Source of the DNA: Oehlia diaphana
Lineage: Eukaryota > Glomeromycota > Glomeromycetes > Glomerales > Glomeraceae
Direction of reading: 5' to 3'
Assembly (NCBI GenBank): GCA_003833135.1
Contig: QZLH01000025.1
Location: 193,309 to 216,477, forward strand
DNA: 23,169 nucleotides
Of the stretch, positions 10,371 through 19,299 are shown piece by piece. Both the position numbers and the translations under genes were made by a program. The notes under the pieces were generated by a model that saw nothing but the letters and a program-made list of their open reading frames with translations, was not told the DNA's origin and searched no databases. Every line of letters starts with the position of its first letter. Position 1 is the first letter of the stretch.

Positions 10371-10931
10371 GTGCTAAATATACTATTATTAACCAATTCT
10401 AGCATTCTGATTGGACAGATTTGGCCACTACAGGTATTCAACCCACAAAACAAGTCCCTCGCCGTCTTGGTGTTGAATATACGGTCAAATATCAAGCAAA
10501 TGGCCATTAATTTTTCATCAACCATGATAAACCAAAAAAGGGTTGAGAAATTTCATCATAAATGTAGCTTAAACCTACGTAATGCAAAGAAACAATGAAC
10601 GACGATGCGATCGAATCTTCCACTCTGATCATTCTCCAATTACTAATCCGAATCTTATGGATATGGATCACAAAAGGTTATTACAAAAATAACTCTTCCC
10701 ATGTAAGACACTAAAAACTAGCCATCCATTCTCTATAGTCTGCTCATAAATTGGTAGTGGTGCATCTGGTACACACTGTGTTATCACCTGAGGGAGGCAC
10801 CGTCGTTAACAGCATTACCTATAATTTACAAACATTCATAAGTGTCTGCAGCCACCAGTATACGTATGTCATCATTGATAGTTCACCAAACCTACACAAC
10901 TGGAGTGGCAAACTATCAACAATTTCTGACC
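10371..10931. other. GC-richer unexplained segment left of the 109-bp repeat
   Basis: Short coding-like stretches occur on the + strand (for example IQPTKQVPRRLGVEYTVKYQ near 10435-10495, ended by TAA near 10538). An open frame from 10751 runs through the first repeat unit to 11113. None has recognisable domains or supporting splice sites. Likely a decayed gene or repeat-unit relic rather than a living gene. Confidence 0.3.
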
Positions 10932-11159
10932 ATAACAGTTTACCATCCGGAAGACTTTTGGCTGTAACCTTGGATGCACCAAGCATGTCTCATGCGAGGC
11001 GTGAACCCTGCAGTGCGCACCTACTCATGCGTCCATCCGACAAACAGTTCACCATCTGGAAGACTTTCAGCTGTAACCTTGGATGCACCAAGCATGTCTC
11101 ATGCGAGGCGTGAACCCTGCAGTGCGCACTTACTCATACGTCCATCCGGCAAACTTGTT
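10932..11159. repeat. GC-richer tandem repeat, two 109-bp units
   Basis: The units around 10932-11040 and 11041-11149 repeat with a period of exactly 109 bp. For example ACCATCCGGAAGACTTT at 10942 recurs as ACCATCTGGAAGACTTT at 11051, and TGGATGCACC at 10971 recurs at 11080. Over the well-aligned part I count six differences, all transitions. A few bases of a third unit (CAAAC) begin at 11150. Because 109 is not a multiple of 3, the same peptide (AVTLDAPSMSHARREPCSAH) appears in two different frames, which argues against a maintained protein. The composition is clearly less AT-rich than the surroundings. Confidence 0.85.
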
Positions 11160-12679
11160 AATTAATACATACCACGTAATGCCCAGTCTCGTTCTGCCTG
11201 GCCTTATTCTACTTAACATCAATAGGCGAAGGCAATAAATGATAATTTCCCCCATCTTTTTTCGTTAAGTTTTTCTTCTGTAGTATATTCTTCTAATGCA
11301 TCATAATTTATTATTCCATCACCTTTGTTAGCGGTTCTTAATGGATAACAAACATCCTCTTTATGATACTAGAAAGTTTTCTGGCTATATTATAAGAAGT
11401 AGGTTGAAGTTTTGTCGTTATTTGCTGTTAAAGAATCAGGTTTATGAGTTGGGGTTTTGTAATTTCTTTTTCAGATTCTCAACAGCAGGAACATGTTCTT
11501 TTTCAATTTATGATTGCTGTGAAGATGGGGTAGTGGGATAAAACTTGTGGTGTTTTCCGGAGTACTATTATTTTGTTCTACACCTGACATGATTAAATAA
11601 CGAATACTTTTTTGTATATTAAAATATTTTTTTTATTGAAAAACTACGTATGATAAACCTGTCCTCTATTTTAACAACTATCAAATTACCTCAAGAATGT
11701 CCTTTAGACGATTTCTTATGTTGTGGCATTTGGGTGAGGTTGGATGAAGTTGTTGTAAAGTTGATTCATATATAAATTAAAATTTATTTCATAAAAATTT
11801 TCGTAGAAATAAATATTTCGTATTGAAATTGAAAAAATATTTGGATATTTAAGACCTTTTTATATATTTCTTTGTTGTACAAACTTTTTATAAACTATGA
11901 GTAATAAACACATGAAAACGCGAAAAATAATAGTTTTCGCGTCTATTAAATAAAATTAACTCAGATAGTCTATATAGTCTACGGGTTTACACGTGAAAAT
12001 ATATGAAAATGGGACTCATTATGATTATATTGATAAATATTTATGTAACAACATTAACCATAATCATAAATACCCGAGTATGCCCGATAAATGGGTAACT
12101 GGCCGCAGCTCTAACTTGAAAAAAAATTAATAAAAACTGATTATCATGATTATGAGTTCCGATGTAATGATCAAATTATACCGAAATTTAAACTTTGTTT
12201 AAAAAAATATTTAGTTTTAATAATATAGGGAGTAAGTTATTTATTTAATTCTATTATTACTTATTGTTATAATATCAATTGCGTCAAACAAGATCATGTA
12301 AATTTATAGTAAGAGTATATAAAAAGTATAATTAAGCTGTAAACTTATAAAACTTATTAATGGATTAATTTTAGTTTATATGATTGCAAATATAAAAAAA
12401 ATATAAATATCGGTATCCTAATAGACTGATACACGTAATGATTCATGCGAAATATAGTTGACCACGATTAATTCGAGTCAAATATACAGTATATCATCGG
12501 AGAAACTTTTCCTACTTTTCAACTCTACAGAGTACGTAAAATCGTATTCATATTCCGGATGAAAACTTGAATATTTTCATGTGACGATTGTGGCTGAGAA
12601 AGATTATGAATTTCAGATTTAACAAACTATAATTTAGACCAACATTAGAGTATTATCCCAAAAAATTTATACTAATTCT
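11160..12679. other. AT-rich intergenic DNA
   Basis: An open + frame at 11341-11541 (66 codons) shows no domain. One hairpin at 11918-11942. AATTCTGGCCAAAC near 12674 matches the interior word of the small elements. Confidence 0.5.
11918..11942. repeat. Hairpin ACGCGAAAA / TTTTCGCGT
   Basis: Perfect 9-bp arms around a 7-base loop. Isolated, with no neighbouring gene. Confidence 0.65.
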
Positions 12680-13200
12680 GGCCAAACATGGTTCCAGCGA
12701 AATTTAATAAAATTCAATCCAGATGAAAAACTGGATAAAACTGCTACGGATCGAAGCACTACTCCTGTATACATCTGGTAAGAATTGGTTGATATTTTTA
12801 TATCGCTATTTATTTACTTATTTATAAAATGTATGTTTTATCTTATAAAATAGAGGGAGAAATTGCACATAAATTAAGCGGAATTGAATCAGGAGATAAA
12901 ATTATTCAGGTCTTGTATTCAACATTCTCTTAAATATTCATAATATTTTTTTATATTTTTTAACGTATCATTATCCTTTTAGATCTCCGAGATTCACTTT
13001 TGGTTGCACACAAAACCGGGTGTTTGATGATAGGAGATAAGTCAAGTTTGAGCATAAAGGCTATGATGCAATGTTTAAAACCATCAAATGTTTATGGTGA
13101 TCATAAGTGTATGTACTTTGCTGAGTTTATTCGAAAAGTGACAATTATACAAAACCGGACCAATATTCAAAATTGAAAATTAATGATGTACTGTATCTTG
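12680..13200 (+). pseudogene. Broken exon-like fragments upstream of the protease pseudogene
   Basis: Coding-like stretches occur in several frames. One reads FQRNLIKFNPDEKLDKTATD and runs to a possible intron donor near 12777. After a possible acceptor near 12852 comes GEIAHKLSGIESGDKIIQ (about 12859-12909), whose GIESGDKIIQ resembles a PDZ beta-strand and loop. A possible donor at 12910 and acceptor near 12981 lead to AHKTGCLMIGDKSSLSIKAM (about 13002-13060) in another frame, ending at a TGA near 13176. The pieces cannot be joined into one open frame. They lie just upstream of the serine protease pseudogene on the same strand and could be its N-terminal exons. The product is not recognised with any certainty; the PDZ idea is only an impression. 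Confidence 0.3.
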
Positions 13201-13499
13201 AAAAGATTTTTGCGAAAAGGTAATGTCTATCAAGAATGAGCTATAATCTATTCTAAAAGATCTGAATGTGCAGATATTTTCTTCAGTATCGAATCACACA
13301 CTATAATGTCAAAAACCTGTATGTCGTGGTGAATAACACTCCGGCGATGAAATTACAAGTGATCGGAGAGATTCAGATCATTTATATTGTGTGGGTACAT
13401 TTACGGAAACAATTTCAAGAAATCTAAACCATTTCCTTTGGATATTAAGAAAAAGTTTGATATTTCTTAGACTCGACTTTTGGAATCTTATTTAGTTCA

Positions 13500-14860
13500 A
13501 AGCACAGGAATATCAATGCAATTAGTTTGGGCTGGTAGATATTTAAGGAGGAGTATATAGATACACCAGCTATGATCTTTCATGTAATCCGTAAGGGTGT
13601 GATTCCATCAGGTAGTGAAATACTTCCTCAGGAAATTTATGGTATAAACTGATGTACGTGAGGGATTTTATGATGCATGTGGATTTGGAGATGCATTGTT
13701 TTGTCAAGAGAATATAGAAAGAATTACTCCTGTTTGTAGCATTGGAATTACTAGTTGCAATACTCAAGCAGGAACATTAGGAGCATTCGTAGAAAACAGG
13801 GTTGGTCGAATGGTAACATTTATTTACTAAGTAATGACCATATTCTTCGTTTAAATGATGGTAATGAGGAGAGAAGTATTGTCCGGTAACCAGCTCGAAA
13901 TTTTTTTTTTTTTTTATTGTCTTATGAAGAGGTGAATTATCGCGAAATAGAAGGAGAAAAAAGTCTATCAGAAAGGGAACAGCGTGAATTGAAAAATCAA
14001 AAAATAAGTTGGAACGGCGAAAAGAGAAAAAATCAGAATTTGCGACATTTGTACGTGACAATTATGAGATTGACAAAAAATTGTATGGAGTTGATGCCGC
14101 CATTAGTGCTTCGATCCGGATGAAATCCGTCATCCGGATTGAATAACAATTTAATCCGGATGAAAACTGTTATTAAACGAAAATCCGGATAAAAAAAAAT
14201 TATTTCAAAAATCCAGTCCTACCATTAAATGCGCAACGTCAAGCACTATCAAACATGCCTTAAATTGATCATTGGTTTCGGAAATATTTTAAGTTATCCG
14301 AAAACTGGCAATCCGGATGGATCCGGTTCAAACCGCGGATTTCATCCGGATTTTTGATTTAATCCGGATCAATCCGGATCAATCCGTACACGGATCGAAG
14401 TACTAGCCGCCATAGCTTTGGTTGATGACCCTGATAACATAAATCCGAAAGATGTTGCCATCCCTGAATCAGAGTTCAAAGTTCAGCCTCTTAAGCCTAT
14501 TGTGCTTTCGGGTATCAGATGTCAATTTAATAAGAAACTTCAGATTGTGTATTCAAGGTTGGACGTACTACAGGATTAACTAAAGGACGTATTGACGATT
14601 AACAACTATTTGTGATGGAGATTTCCGGATCTACGAACAACAATTACCAACATTTGGCATAGAAAAGATTGAGATAGAAGGAGAATTCTATTCCCATCTA
14701 TACACAAATATTGGTAAAGCGGGCAGATGATGGAATGTTATGCAGAAAGGGGATTCAGCCTGTGTACTCCATGTAAATAATCTTAATAGCGTTTATGGTA
14801 TAGGGTCTCCAATAAACGCCGTGTTGGAGTCTCTTGGAGTAATCCTTATTTTGGTAGTCA
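13500..14860 (+). pseudogene. Trypsin-like serine protease (Nal1-like) pseudogene, split by a transposon
   Basis: Fragments in changing frames follow the order of the fungal/plant Nal1-like trypsin fold. WAGRYL is followed, after a frame change, by a DTPAMIFHVIRKGVIPSG stretch (about 13556-13650). A second shift leads to TDVREGFYDACGFGD, then TQAGTLGAFVEN. LLSNDHILRLNDG has the catalytic His codon at 13839-13841. GVDAAI has the catalytic Asp codon at 14093-14095. AAIALVDDPDN resumes after the insertion, KVGRTTGLTKGRID lies at about 14555-14596, and KGDSACVLHVNN has the catalytic Ser codon at 14755-14757, with Ala where the family has Gly. YGIGSPINAVLESLGV closes the domain at about 14796-14843. 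The order of motifs is known of this family; the identification is from memory. The His, Asp and Ser codons lie in three different frames, and there are in-frame stops (for example just after 13885), so it cannot make a protease. A 302-bp hAT-like element sits directly after the Asp codon. Confidence 0.75.
14104..14405. mobile_element. hAT-type non-autonomous element (MITE), 302 bp, with 8-bp TSD
   Basis: The ends are 15-bp terminal inverted repeats, TAGTGCTTCGATCCG at 14104-14118 and its complement CGGATCGAAGTACTA at 14391-14405, with one mismatch. The element is flanked by a perfect 8-bp target duplication, GCCGCCAT, at 14096-14103 and 14406-14413. An 8-bp duplication together with a TAGTG start is the hallmark of hAT transposons. 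The interior is full of ATCCGGAT-type subterminal motifs in both orientations, also typical of hAT ends, and encodes nothing. It sits inside the serine protease pseudogene; removing the element and one duplication copy rejoins the local GVDAAIALVDDP reading. Confidence 0.88.
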
Positions 14861-15275
14861 AGAATAAAAAATATCAAAAATAAAATATATCGAATTTAAA
14901 GAGTTTATTAAAAGATTTTGCCTAAAACTATTTTAGGAATCAGCTAATGATTGAATACCCGATTAATTAAGTAATATTGATGTTGGTATTTCGCGTTGTA
15001 TATATAAAACCCTTTTCTATTATATCAATAATAAAAGCCTCATTTCTCAAAAACTGCAGTTGCAAATGTTTGAATTTTGATTAAAAAAACGTGTTACAAT
15101 AAATAAAAATAGCTAAGTTCTTTTGTACCTTTATTTATAACAAAAAAGTTTGAATACATCTTGGCGCATGAAACGAACGAACACACTGATCGTTGGCTAT
15201 GTAGTGGTTGTTATATGAATCGTCGCACGTGATTCAAAAATTGCCAATGATCTCTCCGCGCATGATTTATATAGT
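14861..15275. other. Non-coding DNA after the protease pseudogene
   Basis: AT-rich up to about 15160, then GC-richer, leading to the doubtful small frame at 15276. No structure recognised. Confidence 0.45.
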
Positions 15276-15371
15276 ATGGCTCATTCTATCGAAGCTCTCC
15301 AAAACGGCGTTATGCAATTACCAGAAGACGATCAACAAAGTATAACGAACCAATCCGAAGCATCAAACTAA
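15276..15371 (+). CDS. Small unrecognised ORF, 31 aa, doubtful
   Basis: ATG to TAA, reading MAHSIEALQNGVMQLPEDDQ and then QSITNQSEASN. It lies in a locally GC-richer stretch (about 15165-15400) with balanced amino-acid use unlike the surrounding AT-rich noise. It may be an exon relic. There are no neighbours on the same strand to join to and no recognised domain. Confidence 0.2.
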   Translation: MAHSIEALQNGVMQLPEDDQQSITNQSEASN

Positions 15372-16045
15372 TCACGTGCAAACTCTTCTGGGAGTACTCG
15401 ATGTATTTTATTATATCTTACCAATATATTAATAACATTCAGACTTTCAGAGGCATCCATGGTAATATGTAATATTTATATACATTTGTAAGAGATTTTA
15501 ATTTATTCGGAAAATTACAATAAAAAATCTTTTTTTATAACCACTTTAAATTTGTAATATTTACTATTCATTTTGATTAGTAACTGACATCCACAATGAA
15601 AAGTCTTCCATGTTTACCGGTTGATGACATGCAAAACATGTAGCCTATAAAAATGACACGTGAAATTTACATTTTTTACATTTAAAAAAAAGAAAATTAT
15701 GTGAGTGGGTATACAACCAACCAGAGTTTGGGAAGGTATCACTTGCACGTGATATTATTAGCGTTATCTCCGGCCAGTTCGTACGTTAAGAACGTGTATT
15801 AAGGAACGTCCGTCTACAAGATGAAACACCATTAAATTTTTTCTGCCCTTAGAATCTAATAGCTGAAATGAAGAATTAGGAATAATGACAAATGATGTAA
15901 AATTGTCTAGTAGTTAGAATATTCTAATTTTTTAACAAAATTTATACCACTAATCGTAATGTTTATTTAATATGATAAACTAAAAGTTCATCAGTATATA
16001 CGGGACGTTAGTTTCCGTGATATAAACCAAATATTTCGCGAATCA
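15372..16045. other. Non-coding DNA
   Basis: CACGTGAT with TTAGCGTTAT near 15744-15772 is mirrored by ACGTGATTAATAACGCTAAC near 16264-16284, a weak long-range inverted pair. No gene seen. Confidence 0.45.
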
Positions 16046-16084
16046 GATATCATTGATCATCACGGCGTGATAATAAATGATATC
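16046..16084. repeat. 39-bp imperfect palindrome
   Basis: The outer arms GATATCATT/AATGATATC and the inner arms ATCACG/CGTGAT pair around one central G; 17 of 19 positions are complementary. It could extrude as a hairpin, bind a dimeric protein, or be the core of a fold-back element. Confidence 0.75.
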
Positions 16085-16334
16085 TACGGCTTCTACGGCT
16101 TTCCGAGAAATAACTATTACATAATCAATATTTTTAAATATTAATGAATTTAATTACTTAAATTATTACTTTGTTTTTTTTTTATCTAAAGAACGTAAAA
16201 ATTTTACTGAATGATATACAAAAAGTTCTGTCGTAAAATTGATCAATGGCAGGGCTTAGTATTACGTGATTAATAACGCTAACCAAAAAAAAAATTCTTT
16301 CTAGAAGTTTAATAAATGAAGTGCATGATTAATG

Positions 16335-16379
16335 GATCACTACATCGACGATCACTACATTGACGATCACTATATTCAA
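16335..16379. repeat. 15-bp tandem repeat, three units
   Basis: GATCACTACATCGAC, GATCACTACATTGAC and GATCACTATATTCAA follow one another without gaps. Microsatellite-like; function unknown. About 315 bp upstream of the Sel1 start codon. Confidence 0.85.
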
Positions 16380-16416
16380 TATATGATGAGTAGTTAAGGT
16401 CTGTTGATAAAAGTAA

Positions 16417-16524
16417 GATTCTGGGATTTGGTCAGAATTATACAAGGTCAGCCAACATTACGATTCTCAAATTCCGATAAAATTTAATATTAGCCAGCAT
16501 TATGATGATTGCAAATCCTGAATC
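16417..16524. repeat. Imperfect inverted repeat, possible 108-bp MITE
   Basis: The left arm GATTCTGGGATTTGGTCA (from 16417) pairs imperfectly with the right arm ending at 16524, whose complement begins GATTCAGGATTTGC. The interior has GGTCAGAATTATAC and GCCAGCATTATGATG, words like those in the other small elements. No target duplication is clear, so the class is unknown. It lies about 170 bp upstream of the Sel1 gene. Confidence 0.45.
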
Positions 16525-16618
16525 ATGACAAAATTTTAAAAATTCTATAATTTCCTGTGGAATTCTGTGACACGTCATACCTGATCAACGGTAACAGTAT
16601 CACCATACACTTAAATAA

Positions 16619-16624
<6 letters not shown>

Positions 16625-16651
<27 letters not shown>
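16625..16651. repeat. A homopolymer, 27 bp, in the Sel1 gene upstream region
   Basis: The A run ends 42 bp before the ATG at 16694. Poly(dA:dT) tracts exclude nucleosomes and often lie in fungal promoters, so a promoter role is possible but not shown. Confidence 0.9.
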
Positions 16652-16657
<6 letters not shown>

Positions 16658-16693
16658 AAATTTTACCATTCTTTCTCCTTAAAATAATTTACG

Positions 16694-17698
16694 ATGCCTG
16701 TTACGAAAATTAATTCAAATAATATTGAATTTACAAAAATTAATGATACAATCAATGAATTTTTTAAAATTATTAAAAATTTTGATAAAATGAATACAAA
16801 AGAAATAGAACCTACAACTAAAAATATCAATAAATATATTTTTGAAGGAGATTTAAGTATTGTTATTGATGAATTAGTTAATATTATTTTTAATAAATTA
16901 AATGAAGGAAATGATGAAATAATAATTAAACAACATGTTTTAAATTATATTAATAATAATAAGATAATTTCACAAGAAATTGATAATTGGCTTTTAAATA
17001 ATCAAAATAATTCAAATTCTATTTATTTATTTGGATATTTTAATTATCATGGAATTGAAATTGATCTTAATAGGAAAAAAGCAATTGAATTATATCATAA
17101 ATCAGCAGGGTTAGAAAATTATGTAGCTCAAATAGATCTTGCTAATATTTATATTCATGGAAAAGGTGTTGAAAAAAATCCTGATTTTGCTTTTAAATTA
17201 TCTAAAAAATTAGCTGAAAAAGGAATTCCAAATGCAATAAATAGATTAGGATATTGTTATAATAATGGAGTTGGCACTGTTATTAATAAACAAAAAGCAT
17301 TTGAATCATACAAAAAAGCAGCAGATTTAGGAAATTCAACAGGAATAAGTAACTTGGGTTATTGTTATAAAAATGGATTTGGAACTCAAATTAATATACA
17401 AAAAGCATTTGATTTATATCAAAAAGCAGCAGATTTGGGGAATTCATATGGAATAAATAATTTAGGATGGTGTTATGATGGTGGGGTTGGAACTTATGTT
17501 GATAGGCAAAAGGCATTTGAATTGTACCAAAAATCTGCAAATTTGGGAAATTATTTAGGTCAATATAATATTGCTTTAATATATGAAATTGGAGACTTAG
17601 TTGAAGAAGATATTGATCAAGCAATTTATTGGTACAAAAAATCTGCTGAACAAGGATATAAACATGCTCAAAAAAAATTAGACAAATTAATAAAATAA
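16694..17698 (+). CDS. Sel1-like repeat protein without kinase domain, 334 aa
   Basis: Single uninterrupted exon from ATG to TAA. Residues 1-37 are a polar Asn/Lys/Ile-rich N-terminus. Residues 38-105 form a predicted helical pre-Sel1 segment (EIEPTTKNINKYIFEGDLSI ... EIDNWLLNNQ). Residues 106-320 hold six Sel1 repeats of 35-36 aa, each with the pattern LGYCYxxGxGTxxxxxKAFxLYxKAAxLGN; the last has the usual ending QAIYWYKKSAEQGY. Sel1 repeats are TPR-like alpha-alpha hairpins that scaffold protein complexes, so a cytoplasmic adaptor role is inferred; there is no signal peptide or membrane segment. The pre-Sel1 segment and repeats match the C-terminal half of the kinase fusion 1.6 kb downstream, so the two are tandem paralogues. 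Residues 20-50 resemble the linker that follows the kinase in the fusion, suggesting derivation by loss of the kinase part. The ATG follows an in-frame-stop-rich AT leader; no splice acceptor suggests a missing 5' exon. Repeat units 4 and 5 are nearly identical, implying recent unit duplication. Confidence 0.9.
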   Translation: MPVTKINSNNIEFTKINDTINEFFKIIKNFDKMNTKEIEPTTKNINKYIFEGDLSIVIDELVNIIFNKLNEGNDEIIIKQHVLNYINNNKIISQEIDNWLLNNQNNSNSIYLFGYFNYHGIEIDLNRKKAIELYHKSAGLENYVAQIDLANIYIHGKGVEKNPDFAFKLSKKLAEKGIPNAINRLGYCYNNGVGTVINKQKAFESYKKAADLGNSTGISNLGYCYKNGFGTQINIQKAFDLYQKAADLGNSYGINNLGWCYDGGVGTYVDRQKAFELYQKSANLGNYLGQYNIALIYEIGDLVEEDIDQAIYWYKKSAEQGYKHAQKKLDKLIK

Positions 17699-19227
17699 AT
17701 TATTTATTTTAATTTTTTTTTAATATAAGCAGCATGTCAGCCTTATATAGAATATTTTTTCAAAAAAAAAATATTAATTTCGAAACTACAGATACGGTTC
17801 TGGCTGAAGATATTAATTCCTTTTTTTTTTTTTGGAAGGCTTTTTTATTTTGCCATTGACATTTCAAGAATATTTTTCCATTTTCCATTTACTAAAAGCT
17901 TTAACCACTAAACATTAATAGGTTACATACGATATGTTTCAGTTATAATAATATATTTCTTAAGAGGTTATGCAAATATTAAACACTTTATATAAAATGT
18001 ACTATTAGGTTAAAAATAATTAGTTCATTGGCATATAATAAATATATTTATTTATTTTGAAATTTTAAAATAAATATTTTAATACCATTTTTTTTTTTTC
18101 ATTTTACTCTCATCGAATAATTCCTGAAGTTTTTATATGTTATGAATATTAAATACGGATAATGAACTTTACGAAGAATTAATTCGCGAAATTAGTTTCG
18201 TCGATTTTCAAATTTCCTAAACTCTAAAATATATCTTACATGTGAATACTGATGAAATCCATCAGAATGATGAAGATTTATGATGTTATTTTATGATAAT
18301 TTTAAAAAATATTATAAAGTGAAAATTTATAAACGATCATACCACACCTATTATAATATTGTTTATATACAGTACTAAAATTATTGCCATTTTCAAAATA
18401 AAATACCAAGAAAGAAACTAAGGTATTAGCAATAGGATATTACAGTAAAATTGAAAATCACTGGACACTCGGCAAATTTTGTTTTCTTATCGGGAGAATT
18501 TGGTAACATTCAGAAAAGTCATCTTCCGAAAGAGGCATGTAGCATAACACTATGTTTGAAACATCGATTCAGACGTAGCGATATAGTTATTTCTTCAATT
18601 TTATATACAGTATGATTCAATGTTAACTATTGGTCATACGTTACTATACGTTATCGGACTATTATTTATACATATATAGTTCCTCATTATGGTTCCGATC
18701 TGGAACCTTTCGGATTATAGCTCACACTAGCGTCTGGACTGTCAATCTAAGCTAAACTCTCTATTTTGGACGGAGAATTAAATGTCAAAAAATGATTTAG
18801 CTCTGCCCATAATTATAGAATTAGCACAAAATGAAAAATAGTACTGGATGGAATTAAAAAATCGAATCAATCCGTCAAAATAATCGGATACAGGTTTCGA
18901 TTTTAACGAGTTTAACCCTTTAACGAGAATCTGCGGATCACAAAAAACTGATTGACGGCAAGTTTAAATTGCGTAATAACAAAAAAACGTGAAAAAAGGA
19001 ATACAGAAAGTATTTATTTTCCCCTTAAATAAGATAATAAAAATTACGATAAAATTATGAATTTAAAAATTTTTAATTAATGTTAATTTTTTTTTTTTTT
19101 TTATTAAATAGTAAATTAATGTTAATTTTATAAAATTGTTGTTGTCGACCAAATTCAAAATGATAAGCATATAACGGTGCCGCAGAAAATTGATCTGCAG
19201 TACTGTATTACCGTACACACAAACAAA
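17699..19227. other. Intergenic region between the two Sel1 genes
   Basis: AATAAA words immediately follow the first gene and could serve as poly(A) signals. About 18450-18970 is less AT-rich and has TTTAACGAG twice (18901-18926), but no frame or end-to-end repeat. No kinase remnant was found upstream of, or between, the genes. Confidence 0.5.
19075..19129. repeat. 16-bp direct repeats around a T run
   Basis: AATTAATGTTAATTTT occurs at 19075-19090 and 19114-19129, with a T-rich tract between. This is a local slippage duplication in the upstream region of the kinase-Sel1 gene. Confidence 0.6.
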
Positions 19228-19235
19228 TATAAATA
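19228..19235 (+). promoter_or_regulatory. TATA-like element upstream of the kinase-Sel1 gene
   Basis: TATAAATA lies 65-72 bp before the chosen ATG (19300) and would also place the alternative ATG at 19246 only about 11 bp away. That favours 19300 as the start if the box is real. In DNA this AT-rich such a word is common by chance. Confidence 0.3.
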
Positions 19236-19299
19236 TTTGCTATAAATGATAAAATTTTTTTTTACTCCTTGCATTTTTATTATTATTTCACAAATCACA

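Noticed and set aside
10751..11165. Protein-coding gene covering the 109-bp repeats
   Set aside because: A period of 109 bp shifts the frame in each unit, so the open frames are by-products of the repeat.
13570..14123. Open frames on both strands inside the protease pseudogene
   Set aside because: They overlap the recognisable + strand protease fragments or are low-complexity by-products; none has its own family signature.
16335..16379. CRISPR-like array
   Set aside because: Three contiguous 15-bp units without spacers, in a eukaryotic context.
17391..17624. Minus-strand open frame of 77 codons
   Set aside because: Antisense shadow of the Sel1 repeats, periodic because the coding strand is periodic.
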